Assembly: GCF_004769235.1 (NCBI RefSeq)
Contig: NZ_RQFG01000019.1
Span: 1 to 64,000 of the forward strand
DNA length: 64,000 nt
Reading direction: 5' to 3'
Origin: Leptospira kanakyensis
GTDB taxonomy: Bacteria > Spirochaetota > Leptospiria > Leptospirales > Leptospiraceae
Shown piece by piece: positions 6,833 through 15,158 of the stretch. A program made the translations under genes and the position numbers. Under the pieces are notes generated by a model. That model did not search any database, was not told the origin of the DNA, and was given only the letters and a program-made list of their open reading frames with translations. Each line of letters begins with the position of its first letter. The first letter of the stretch is position 1.

Positions 6833-9079
6833 CTATTCGAAATAACTTTTGAGCCCAGCCTCAAATTCTGTTTCTAACGATTTGGCAGTCCATTCCCATT
6901 GGAATCCATTTCCTTTGACAGAAAGGGATGATTTCGAATTGGATTTGCCTAAAGTTGTAAAACCGAGTCCCGCTTTGGTGTATTTTTCTTTGACTTTTCC
7001 TTCGTCCTTTGCAAGGAAACTTACAACAAAGGAAGCACCTGTTTCACCAAAACAAAGTTCGTCGAGGCGTGAAAAACTTTTTTGTAATCCTTCTAGATTT
7101 ACTTCCAAACCTTTGTCACCAGAAATTACAATTTTTGCCAATGCAACAAGAAGTCCACCGAGTGACAGGTCTTTGGCGGAAGTGAGAAGTCCTTCTTTGC
7201 GGCAAGAGATGAGTGTGTCTATCGCTGCTTTTTCTTTGGAAAGGGAGATTGCTGGTATTTTTCCTGTGTCCAGGCCATGAAACCGGTAAAGGTATTCGGA
7301 AGCAGAGATTGTGGGTTGGAATTCTCCCACAAGGGCATACACTACTTCTTCCTCTGTGCGAGGGTAGGTATGAATTCCTTTTGCAACATCATCAATCACT
7401 CCCACCATACCAATGGTAGGTGTTGGGAACACAGGGCCTTCTGGCGATTCATTGTAGAAAGATACGTTTCCACCAGTCACAGGAAGTCCAAGGAAACGAC
7501 AAGCATCCCCAAGTCCTCTCACACATTCACTAAAGATATAGTAGTTTTCTGGGATGTAGGGATTTCCAAAGTTTAGGTTGTTTGTGACACCATAAGGTTC
7601 TGCTCCGGTAGATGCAACATTCCTAGCAGATTCACAAACGGCAATTTGTGCCCCTTCGTATGGGTTTAAGTAAGTATAACGTGAGTTACAGTCTGTTGCC
7701 ACTGCGATTCCTTTTTTAGTTCCAGGAATCCGGACAAGTCCACCATCTTCTCCTGGTTCTACCACTTTCACAAGTCCCACTTCCGTATCATACTGCTCAT
7801 AGAGAGGTCGTCTGGAACTGATATTTAAGGAGGAAAGAAGGGTGTTTAGAGTTTGGGAAACTGTATCTTTCGATAAATCATTGATTTTTGTTGGATCAAA
7901 CTTTGTCACCTCATCGAGGTAAGCCGGTCTTTTTTCTTCTCTTACGTATCTTGGGGCACCACCACCAAGAACCAGTGAGTCTGCTGGGATTTCTGCTTTG
8001 AGTGTTCCATTTTTTCGAATCCTAAGGATTCCATCACCGGTAACGGTTCCTATCTCTACGGCATTCAATCCCCATTTGTGAAAGATAGAAACAAGTTCTT
8101 CTTCCTTTCCTGTTTCCGGAATGACAAGCATTCGTTCTTGGGATTCGGATAACATAATTTCATAAGCGTTCATATCCGACTCACGGAGAGGGACTTTGTC
8201 TAAGTCCACATCCATTCCGGTTTTTCCTTTAGCACTCATCTCCGATGTGGCACAAGAAATTCCGGCCGCACCCATGTCTTGGATTCCCACGAGGAGATTC
8301 TTTTGGATGGCTTCAAGGGATGCTTCCATGAGAAGTTTTTCCATAAAGGGATCACCGACTTGTACTGCGGATCTTTTTTCTTCGGATTCTTTCGTGAGGT
8401 CTTTGGAGGCAAAACTTGCCCCATGGATTCCATCGCGTCCTGTTGTCGCACCCACGATGTAAACTTTGTATCCTACTTTTCCTTTGGTGGAAGCAGAAGC
8501 CATTTGGTCGTGACGAGCAATTCCCACTGTCATCGCATTGACGAGTGGGTTTTTGGTAAATGTAGGATGGATGAATAACTCACCCCCACCCACAGCAATC
8601 CCAAGAGAATTTCCGTAATCACCAATCCCCTTTACGGCACGAGTGAGCAAATACTTGTTACGTGGTTCCTTTGGATCACCAAACCGAAGTGAGTTGAGGG
8701 ATGTGATGGGACGAGCTCCCATAGTAAAGATATCTCGCATGATCCCACCAACACCTGTGGCTGCCCCTTGGTAAGGTTCTACGGCCGTTGGATGGTTGTG
8801 GCTTTCAATTTTGAAGACAACGGCTAGGCCATCACCAATGTCCATAGCCCCCGCATTTTCTTCTCCCGCTTGGGCCAGAAGTTTGTCCGACTTGGTCGGA
8901 AGTGTTTTTAATTTTAAAATTGAATTTTTATAAGAGCAGTGTTCCGACCACATGGCGGAGAAAATTCCCAGTTCCGTAGAGTTGGGCATTCTTCCTAAGA
9001 TCTTTTGGATCTCTACAAATTCAGTTTCTGTAAGTCCGTGTTCTTTTGCATCTTCCAGACTAACTTTCTCTTTTTCCAT
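6833..9079 (-). CDS. purL: Phosphoribosylformylglycinamidine synthase subunit PurL
   Basis: PurL uses ATP and glutamine-derived ammonia to convert FGAR to FGAM in purine synthesis. The 748-residue length is that of the small (three-subunit) type that needs PurQ and PurS, neither of which is in the window. Family marks include MWSEHCSYKNS near residue 43, the phosphate loop GAMDIGDGLAVVFKIESHNHP, GATGVGGIMRDIFTMGARP, and a second repeat with GGLVRIPGTKKGIAVATDCN. The start has an AAGGA ribosome site seven bases upstream. It follows the flavin reductase gene after nine bases, so the two are probably co-transcribed. Confidence 0.96.
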   Translation of the reverse strand: MEKEKVSLEDAKEHGLTETEFVEIQKILGRMPNSTELGIFSAMWSEHCSYKNSILKLKTLPTKSDKLLAQAGEENAGAMDIGDGLAVVFKIESHNHPTAVEPYQGAATGVGGIMRDIFTMGARPITSLNSLRFGDPKEPRNKYLLTRAVKGIGDYGNSLGIAVGGGELFIHPTFTKNPLVNAMTVGIARHDQMASASTKGKVGYKVYIVGATTGRDGIHGASFASKDLTKESEEKRSAVQVGDPFMEKLLMEASLEAIQKNLLVGIQDMGAAGISCATSEMSAKGKTGMDVDLDKVPLRESDMNAYEIMLSESQERMLVIPETGKEEELVSIFHKWGLNAVEIGTVTGDGILRIRKNGTLKAEIPADSLVLGGGAPRYVREEKRPAYLDEVTKFDPTKINDLSKDTVSQTLNTLLSSLNISSRRPLYEQYDTEVGLVKVVEPGEDGGLVRIPGTKKGIAVATDCNSRYTYLNPYEGAQIAVCESARNVASTGAEPYGVTNNLNFGNPYIPENYYIFSECVRGLGDACRFLGLPVTGGNVSFYNESPEGPVFPTPTIGMVGVIDDVAKGIHTYPRTEEEVVYALVGEFQPTISASEYLYRFHGLDTGKIPAISLSKEKAAIDTLISCRKEGLLTSAKDLSLGGLLVALAKIVISGDKGLEVNLEGLQKSFSRLDELCFGETGASFVVSFLAKDEGKVKEKYTKAGLGFTTLGKSNSKSSLSVKGNGFQWEWTAKSLETEFEAGLKSYFE

Positions 9080-9088
9080 ACTGATTCC

Positions 9089-9568
9089 TTAAACGAGTTC
9101 CCTATAATTGCGATTGAAGTAGAGGAGGGGAGAACCTTCCCGAGTTGCCACAGCTTCCACAAGACCGATGAGGATCCAATGGTCCCCCGCTTCGATGGTT
9201 TGGTTCACTGTACAGTCGAGTGAGGCCAAGGTATCCGGTAAAACCGGGGCACCGGTGGAAAGAGTTCCTGGTTTCAGTCCTTCCAAAACAACCGCTTTGT
9301 CCAGGGAACCAGAAGCAAAATCAGCGGAAATTTGTTTTTGTTCGGAAGAAAGAATATTCACGACGAAGTTTCCGGCTTTTTCGATGGGTTCTTTGGCACT
9401 AGAGTCTTTGGCCAAACAGAATAAAACTAACGGCGGTTCTAAGGAAACAGAAGAAAAACTAGAAACAGTAATTCCACCTTTTTTCTCTTTTGATTCATAC
9501 GTAATCACACAAACTCCACTCGCCCAAAGCGAAAGTGAAGTTTTAAATTGGTCGATGGGTGTTGGCAT
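9089..9568 (-). CDS. Flavin reductase-like domain protein
   Basis: I use the ATG at 9566-9568 (MPTPIDQFKTSLSLWASGVC); a longer reading would run into the control region of the divergent fur-type gene. The 159-residue product has the split-barrel FMN-binding pattern of flavin reductases: GVCVITYESKEKKGGITVSSF near 16-36, SLEPPLVLFCLAKDS, and DHWILIGLVEAV near the end. Such proteins reduce FMN or FAD with NAD(P)H, or bind haem or flavin in related families. It is transcribed away from a PerR-like regulator across 104 bases, which suggests control by peroxide or iron. It leads into purL. Confidence 0.85.
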   Translation of the reverse strand: MPTPIDQFKTSLSLWASGVCVITYESKEKKGGITVSSFSSVSLEPPLVLFCLAKDSSAKEPIEKAGNFVVNILSSEQKQISADFASGSLDKAVVLEGLKPGTLSTGAPVLPDTLASLDCTVNQTIEAGDHWILIGLVEAVATREGSPLLYFNRNYRELV

Positions 9569-9672
9569 AAAACCTCGGTATTGACAAATATCAATTTCTG
9601 GAAGGATTCTAAAAACCAAATTCCATTTGACCCTTTGATTATTTGCAGATGATTTAGGGGTAAGGCAATGGT

Positions 9673-10047
9673 ATGAAAGCACTCACAAAACATAGAGAAC
9701 TTATTTTTAATGACCTAAGAGAAAGAAAAGACCACCCCACAGCAAAGATGGTTTTTGAATCCGTTCGTGGAAAAGCTGACAAAATTAGTTTTGCCACCGT
9801 CTACAATTCCTTGGAATACTTGGTCGAACACAAGATGGTAAACAAATTGAATATCGAATCGGATTCAGTCCGTTACGATGCATTTTTGGATGACCACTCC
9901 CATTTACTTTGTTCCGATTGCGGAAAGGTTTTGGACGTAGCACCTTTGAAACTCAGCGACGAAACGGATTTACAAGGACTCGGGTTCCAAGTGAAACACG
10001 TAGACGTTGTGGTTTCCGGAACCTGCGCGGACTGTCATTCACTGTAA
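9673..10047 (+). CDS. Fur-family regulator, PerR-like
   Basis: The 124-residue protein has the Fur winged helix followed by a metal-binding dimer domain. The structural zinc site is present as C80/C83 and C118/C121. All five regulatory metal ligands of Bacillus PerR can be matched: H21 (KDHPTA), D69 (VRYD), H75 and H77 (DDHSH) and D88 (KVLD). This supports a peroxide-sensing PerR rather than an iron-sensing Fur, although activity cannot be read from sequence. It lies back to back with the flavin reductase gene, a plausible target. I saw no textbook PerR box in the 104-base gap. Leptospira carries several Fur paralogues, so no gene symbol is given. Confidence 0.85.
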   Translation: MKALTKHRELIFNDLRERKDHPTAKMVFESVRGKADKISFATVYNSLEYLVEHKMVNKLNIESDSVRYDAFLDDHSHLLCSDCGKVLDVAPLKLSDETDLQGLGFQVKHVDVVVSGTCADCHSL

Positions 10048-10088
10048 ATTTTTCTGGATAGGGAGGTTCCCTATCCCATGATTGTCCT

Positions 10089-11915
10089 ATGGGCATCATT
10101 CATTCACTTTCGGCGGACCTGATCAACCAAATTGCCGCCGGAGAGGTGATTGAATCTACCCATTCCATTCTCAAAGAACTCATCGAAAATTCCATCGATG
10201 CCGGTGCCACAAAGATAGAAATTGCGACCGACTCAGCGGGTTTTGGTCGTATCCTTGTTTCTGACAACGGACATGGAATCCAAAAAGAGGATTTGCCTCT
10301 TGCCATCAAACGTTATGCCACTTCTAAAATCCAAGACTTCCATGACTTAGAACATCTTTTCACGTTTGGGTTTCGGGGTGAAGCTCTCGCCTCGATTGCC
10401 TCTGTTTCTCTGATGGTTTTGGAATCAGGAACAGAAGGAAACCGCACTGCCTATCGTGTGACAGTGGAAGAAGGAAAAATCGTAGCAGAGGAAGAAATTC
10501 CTTTTTTTCTGGGAACTAAAATTGAAATCAAAGATTTATTTTATAATACACCTGTTAGGCGTAAATTTTTAAAAACCGAAACGGGCGAAGAGAAAAAAAA
10601 TAGGGCCCGAGTCCAAACCATGGCAGTCTCCGAACCGAGTATTGGGTTTCGGTATTTGCAAAACGGCAAAGAAGTTTTGAATGTGGTTCCCGAAGATGGA
10701 CTGGAACGCGTGTTATCTGTTTATGGCGAAAATCTGCGAGACCATCTTTTACCAGTCAATTCCAGCCGGAACGGAATGACCCTCCGTGGTTGGATCTCTC
10801 ACCCTGATTTTTATAAATCCTCTCGTACAGGACAATTTTTCTTTGTAAACAACCGCTCTGTGGAGCTTAAATTTTCGGCACAAATTTTGAAACGTTGTTA
10901 TGGAGAGCTTCTCCCTGGCGGAGCCTTTCCGTATGCTTATCTATTTTTTGATCTCCCTCGAGAGTTTGTGGATGTGAATGTCCATCCACAGAAAAAGGAA
11001 GTTCGGTTTTTATCGGAAGAAACCATTACAGGAATTCTTTTCCAAGGGATCACAGAAGTTTTAAGAACTTCCACACCTGTAGAATTTTTAGAAATGCGTC
11101 GAAGGCTTTCTATGCCCATTCCCTATGAAAACCGAGGAGGGAATTCTTCCTTCGGGTCTGGGTTTGGCGGCCCGGGATTTGGTTTTGGTGCGGGCCAAGG
11201 GATGTTTGGCAATCTCCAAACGGAAGGGGAAACTCTGATTGGGCCAAGTTCCATTGAAGGTAGGGAAGGATTTTCTTTGGAAGGGATTGGTGCTGGAACC
11301 AACTTGCATTTATTAGGTGAGAATCTTACCAAACACAATTTGTTTGTTCCGAAAAAACATTATGGGGTTTTATTTGAGACCTTTATCTTAGCCGAAGCGG
11401 AAGATGGACTCTATATCATCGACCAACATACGGCCCATGAAAGGATTCGTTACGAAGAAGTTTTGCGGGATCTAAAATCCAAAGCCTATAAGTCACAAAG
11501 CCTACTCACACCCATTCGGTTGGAACTCACCAAAGAAGAAGCCGAAGAGATGTTAGAAGAACGGTCTCGGTTTTTGGAACTCGGAATCACTCTGGAACCA
11601 TTTTCGGGAGGCACCATTCTCATCCGGGAAGTGCCTTCTTATATTGATCCTGGAAAAGAAACCGAAACCATTTTGGATTTATGGGAAAGGTTCAAACAGA
11701 AAGATCCGGAAGACAAAGAACTCTATGATGAAATGGCAAAATGTGTGGCTTGTCGTTCGGCCATCAAAAAAGGGGACCAGGTCTCTGACCCTATCATTGG
11801 GGAATTATTGCAACGATTGTCTTACTGTGAAAACCCATCCCTTTGTCCTCACGGTCGGCCCACTCTCATCAAACTCACAAGAAAAGATTTAGAAACCATG
11901 TTTCACCGGATCTAG
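10089..11915 (+). CDS. mutL: DNA mismatch repair protein MutL (endonuclease type)
   Basis: MutL links mismatch recognition by MutS to strand removal. The 608-residue protein has the GHKL ATPase motifs ENSIDAGA (about 33-40), DNGHG (about 59-63) and GFRGEAL (about 94-100). The C-terminal dimer domain carries an endonuclease motif [13 protein letters not shown] near residue 445, an A-to-T variant of DQHA(X)2E(X)4E, with the companion motifs [10 protein letters not shown] and CPHGRPT. It is therefore expected to nick DNA itself, as in bacteria without MutH. The linker at about 350-385 is rich in glycine and phenylalanine. It follows the PerR-like gene after 41 bases. Confidence 0.96.
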   Translation: MGIIHSLSADLINQIAAGEVIESTHSILKELIENSIDAGATKIEIATDSAGFGRILVSDNGHGIQKEDLPLAIKRYATSKIQDFHDLEHLFTFGFRGEALASIASVSLMVLESGTEGNRTAYRVTVEEGKIVAEEEIPFFLGTKIEIKDLFYNTPVRRKFLKTETGEEKKNRARVQTMAVSEPSIGFRYLQNGKEVLNVVPEDGLERVLSVYGENLRDHLLPVNSSRNGMTLRGWISHPDFYKSSRTGQFFFVNNRSVELKFSAQILKRCYGELLPGGAFPYAYLFFDLPREFVDVNVHPQKKEVRFLSEETITGILFQGITEVLRTSTPVEFLEMRRRLSMPIPYENRGGNSSFGSGFGGPGFGFGAGQGMFGNLQTEGETLIGPSSIEGREGFSLEGIGAGTNLHLLGENLTKHNLFVPKKHYGVLFETFILAEAEDGLYIIDQHTAHERIRYEEVLRDLKSKAYKSQSLLTPIRLELTKEEAEEMLEERSRFLELGITLEPFSGGTILIREVPSYIDPGKETETILDLWERFKQKDPEDKELYDEMAKCVACRSAIKKGDQVSDPIIGELLQRLSYCENPSLCPHGRPTLIKLTRKDLETMFHRI

Positions 11916-12002
11916 ACCTAGAGGAAAGAACCGAAAAACATTGATAGAATTCTCGGATTCGAAATTCTAGGCCTCATGCCACGCCCCCTAGAAGGCAAAA
12001 AT

Positions 12003-12581
12003 ATGACCCTGCGGGAGAAGGAAAAAATCCTCCTCCAAAAAATCAAAGCAGGGGATCCGACTGCCTACATGACCTTAGTGTCCCCTTTCCGGGAACGATT
12101 GTTCCGCAAAGCTGTTTCCATGGTAAAAGATGGAGACGATGCGGAGGATATTGTCCAAGACGCCCTCATTTCCGGTTATAAATCCATCCAAAACTTCCGA
12201 GCCGAGGCCGGGGTTTATACCTGGCTCTACCGCATTGTGGTGAATAAGTCAAAAGATTTACTCGCTAAGAAGAAAAGAGGTCGGGAAAAACCCATGGATG
12301 ACTCGGGAGATAACCAATTTGTGGATTCTCGTGTCGGATATGAAAAAAAATTGGAACTTTCTGAAGAGTCTCGTTATCTAATGGATAAGATCGCACTCTT
12401 AGAAGATTCCTACAAACAGGTTTTGGAACTTCGTTATTTCGAAAATCTTTCGTATAACGAAATTGCTGAGATCATGGAATGTAATGTGGGTACTGTTAAG
12501 AGTCGTCTCTTCAAGGCGAAGGAGTTTTTGAAGCACCTCATCCAGAAAGACGAAAAGGGAGAAGGTTTCTTTGAAAAGTAA
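12003..12581 (+). CDS. ECF RNA polymerase sigma factor (RpoE-like)
   Basis: Region 2 shows DGDDAEDIVQDALISGYKSI and TWLYRIVVNKSKD; region 4 shows LSYNEIAEIMECNVGTVKSR, a helix-turn-helix for the -35 element. There is no region 3, as expected of an ECF factor. I prefer the ATG at 12003, which has GAAGG at proper distance; the ATG at 11976 adds nine residues and has a poorer site. The next gene overlaps it by 11 bases and encodes a one-pass membrane protein, the usual arrangement for a sigma factor held by an anti-sigma factor. The inducing signal is unknown. Confidence 0.92.
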   Translation: MTLREKEKILLQKIKAGDPTAYMTLVSPFRERLFRKAVSMVKDGDDAEDIVQDALISGYKSIQNFRAEAGVYTWLYRIVVNKSKDLLAKKKRGREKPMDDSGDNQFVDSRVGYEKKLELSEESRYLMDKIALLEDSYKQVLELRYFENLSYNEIAEIMECNVGTVKSRLFKAKEFLKHLIQKDEKGEGFFEK

Positions 12582-13140
12582 GTTTATGAATTTAAAAGAT
12601 TGGTTTCGTTCACAATATCCGGCTCTCTTCCCTGAAGAGACAGACAATGTGGTTTTGGAAAATAAGATTTGTTCTCTTTTCCAAAGAGTAAAGGAAAAGG
12701 AAGACACCATCCTTCCTCGAATGTCAAAAGACTTCGACACCCGCCTCTTCAACCTTCTCGAATCCGTCACCATCGACAAACCCAACCAAAAGATATCCTT
12801 CACTTTCAGAGACTTAATCGAAAACCGAACGGTTCAATATTCCTTTTCTGCGGTGATGGCCCTAAGCCTCGTGTTCATCCTTGTGAGCCGCACTTCCCAA
12901 GAACCTACTCTATCTGGGAACGATACTGCTGGTGTTGTCATTGAACAAAACAACTACCAATACGAACCAACTAGCCTTGATCTAAATGAATCTTACCAAA
13001 AACGCGTGTTACTTGATCGTTTGCGATCCGCTCCTGGATCTGTTTACGGACTTCGAGAACTCGAGTTGTATTATGAAAAAACAGGAAGAGAGTCTTCGGC
13101 AGATGAGTTAAGACTTCTTATCGAATCGATCGAAAGATAA
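12571..13140 (+). CDS. Single-pass membrane protein, probable anti-sigma partner
   Basis: The 189-residue protein starts at a TTG (12571) behind GGAGAAGG; an ATG at 12586 is a second choice. The first 85 residues are soluble and charged. One membrane segment follows at about residues 89-108 (YSFSAVMALSLVFILV), then an outer part ending in a helical region with RLRSAPGSVYGLRELELYYE. This topology and the 11-base overlap with the sigma gene suggest that the N-terminal part sequesters the sigma factor in the cytoplasm. The HxxxCxxC zinc motif of ZAS anti-sigma factors is missing, so the assignment rests on context. Nothing marks the outer part as an enzyme. Confidence 0.65.
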   Translation: MKSKFMNLKDWFRSQYPALFPEETDNVVLENKICSLFQRVKEKEDTILPRMSKDFDTRLFNLLESVTIDKPNQKISFTFRDLIENRTVQYSFSAVMALSLVFILVSRTSQEPTLSGNDTAGVVIEQNNYQYEPTSLDLNESYQKRVLLDRLRSAPGSVYGLRELELYYEKTGRESSADELRLLIESIER

Positions 13141-13144
13141 ATTT

Positions 13145-14017
13145 CTAAACAAATCCTTTGGCAAATTGGACGGCATCCCGTGAACGGATGTCGTCAGCCG
13201 AATGCAGGATGGCAAGGGCAAACTGTTCGATCCTTGCTTCCAATCGAAAACTCCCACCACTTCTCTCTTTACTATCAGCCAGTCGTTTTAGTTCCGAAAA
13301 CCAAATTTGGATTGTGGTTTCGTCCTTTTTTGTATAAGGATTAAAAATCCCTTCTCGCCAAGCAAGGACGGGAACCAGTTCCTTCATTTCTTCTTCTTTT
13401 GTAGTGATCTCATTTGCCTTTTGGATGAGGGTGAGAAGGGGTGGCCACCGAACGATGGTATGAGGAAAAAGTTGAGGGTCATTTAAAAAGGCATTTCGAT
13501 AGGTTTCGATTCCTTCTCTTTCATTTCCTGTCATCACTTGTGTTTCTGCTAAAAAGTAGAGTAAGACGGGCGATTGTTTGTTCCCACCATAAAGTAATAC
13601 TTCCAAAGCCATTCCATAATCTTTGATTTTGATGAGGCAGGCCGCAAGATCACGTAACAAATCTTTATCGAGAGCGTTTGCTCCTTCCCATTGGTAAGCG
13701 AGTTTTAGGTGGTCTCGTGCTTCTTTTAGAATGCAGTCTTGAGTGGCAAAAAAACTGTCAGTGTTCTGATACCCACGTTTTCGAATTTCGGATTCAAAAT
13801 CGGCAAAGAGAGAAAGGAGGAGTTTGCCTCGATCTTTACCTTCTCTTGTTTTTAGAATTAGATCAAGTCTATGATCCCAAAAACTGGCGATATAAAATCC
13901 GCTGATGGAGGCAAGATCGAGTGGGTCCCTGTCCAGAAGTACGGAATAGAGAGACTTAGCAGTTTCAAACTCACCATTAGAAAGATAGGTGAGTGCTTCT
14001 TCCGACTTCTGAATCAT
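13145..14017 (-). CDS. TPR-type helical repeat protein
   Basis: The 290-residue protein has no signal peptide. Residues 5-40 (EEALTYLSNGEFETAKSLYSVLLDRDP) and about 150-200 (LLYFLAETQVMTGNEREGIE) fit tetratricopeptide repeats; the remainder is helical. TPR proteins act as protein-binding scaffolds and no partner can be named. It follows the hibernation factor gene after six bases on the same strand, so both are likely made from one transcript. It ends four bases from the convergent anti-sigma gene without an obvious terminator. Confidence 0.7.
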   Translation of the reverse strand: MIQKSEEALTYLSNGEFETAKSLYSVLLDRDPLDLASISGFYIASFWDHRLDLILKTREGKDRGKLLLSLFADFESEIRKRGYQNTDSFFATQDCILKEARDHLKLAYQWEGANALDKDLLRDLAACLIKIKDYGMALEVLLYGGNKQSPVLLYFLAETQVMTGNEREGIETYRNAFLNDPQLFPHTIVRWPPLLTLIQKANEITTKEEEMKELVPVLAWREGIFNPYTKKDETTIQIWFSELKRLADSKERSGGSFRLEARIEQFALAILHSADDIRSRDAVQFAKGFV

Positions 14018-14023
14018 AAAGAC

Positions 14024-14311
14024 TTAGTGTTGGCTTTTTTTATCGTGGTGTTTGCTTGTTTGGGAGAGGATTTTATCTTCCAATCCATCGATACAAACAT
14101 ATACATCTTTGTCTTGGTTGTGAGCATTGAAATTGTTACCATCAGCATGTAACTTCATGTTAGAGTGGATTTCTCCATGAATGGCTTCAAATGATACTTC
14201 ACAGGATACGATTTTTTGAACGTATTTTGATACTCGTTCTAATTTTTCGTCCGCGTATTTTTCAGCCGCTTCGGAGCGGTCTAAATGTTTCCAGGTATAA
14301 TTGATTTTCAT
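14024..14311 (-). CDS. hpf: Ribosome hibernation promoting factor (HPF/RaiA family, short form)
   Basis: The ATG at 14309-14311 has GGGA seven bases upstream and yields 95 residues starting MKINYTWKHLDRSEAAEKYA. The beta-alpha-beta core with EKLERVSKYVQKIVSCEVSF, NMKLHADGNNFNAHNQDKDVYVCIDGLEDKI is typical of HPF/YfiA proteins, which bind the 30S decoding site in resting cells. It lacks the long C-terminal dimer domain of long HPF and ends in a short histidine/lysine-rich tail. A TPR protein gene follows. The 103-base gap to the divergent DUF4912 gene must hold both promoters. Confidence 0.88.
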   Translation of the reverse strand: MKINYTWKHLDRSEAAEKYADEKLERVSKYVQKIVSCEVSFEAIHGEIHSNMKLHADGNNFNAHNQDKDVYVCIDGLEDKILSQTSKHHDKKSQH

Positions 14312-14414
14312 AGTTTGTCCCAATTTGGTATGGATAGATTGTATTTTGGAAAAAAAGCAAACGTCAAATAAAAAAGAATTGAAGGTGAGTGTTTCTCGTC
14401 TTTAAGCTTGGAGG

Positions 14415-15158
14415 ATGGCAAATGAAGAAAAAAAAGATGGGCCAGTAAAAAAATCTGCCGCTAAAAAGAAAAAAACAAGTGCCACCGCTGCTAAAAAAAC
14501 TTCGAAAACGGCAGCCAAAAAAGCAGTCAATCAAAGAGAAATTCCTTCGAAAGAACCACCACTCAAATCCATTTACAAAGATTCCAAGTTTACCAAACAC
14601 CCTGAATTTGCGCAGGAAGATCTCATTCGAGTTCTTGTGCGAACACCGAAAGAAGCATTTGTGTTTTGGAAGTTTTCTGAAACAACCTTAAAGAACCTTC
14701 TCACCAATTTGGATTCTCCTTCTACGGATGGATTACGATTTCGTTTGAAGGTAGAATATAAAAATATCTTTGGAAGCGAAAGAACGGAAATTTATGATCT
14801 CGCTCCTTTTACCGAATCTTATTATTTAAAGTTTATGTTTCCAGTAAGAGAGATCCAAACTTCAATCCTTGTTTCATCCGAAAAAAAAGAAGTTTCGACT
14901 CTCCACTCTTCAGGTAAGGATCTTCCTGGTGGAACCGAATCCTTTCGTTTGGATAAGGAATGGATCCACCCCCAATGGATTAGTCAAGGACTTGTGGCAA
15001 AGTCTGTGGGAAGTGATGAATACTATGTGAAAGACGGAGACGCGTCTGAGTTCTATGTGAACCCTCGCACCAAAGAACAAATAGAAAGGAATCCAGGCCA
15101 AAACCAACCACATTCAAGGGTAGCCAATGGATCGGGATCAGGCAAAGGACAATTGTAA
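14415..15158 (+). CDS. DUF4912 protein with lysine/alanine-rich histone H1-like tail
   Basis: The first 45 of 247 residues are a basic low-complexity tail built from KKSAAKKKKTSATAAKK-type repeats, as in histone H1-like bacterial proteins. Residues about 60-170 hold the DUF4912 domain (LIRVLVRTPKEAFVFWKFSE, then RTEIYDLAPFTESYYLKF), whose molecular role is not established. The C-terminus is polar and probably disordered. Its last base is the first base of the GH57 gene, so the two are translationally coupled. The pairing suggests a link to glycogen or another glucan, for example as a binding subunit, but this is inference. Confidence 0.82.
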   Translation: MANEEKKDGPVKKSAAKKKKTSATAAKKTSKTAAKKAVNQREIPSKEPPLKSIYKDSKFTKHPEFAQEDLIRVLVRTPKEAFVFWKFSETTLKNLLTNLDSPSTDGLRFRLKVEYKNIFGSERTEIYDLAPFTESYYLKFMFPVREIQTSILVSSEKKEVSTLHSSGKDLPGGTESFRLDKEWIHPQWISQGLVAKSVGSDEYYVKDGDASEFYVNPRTKEQIERNPGQNQPHSRVANGSGSGKGQL

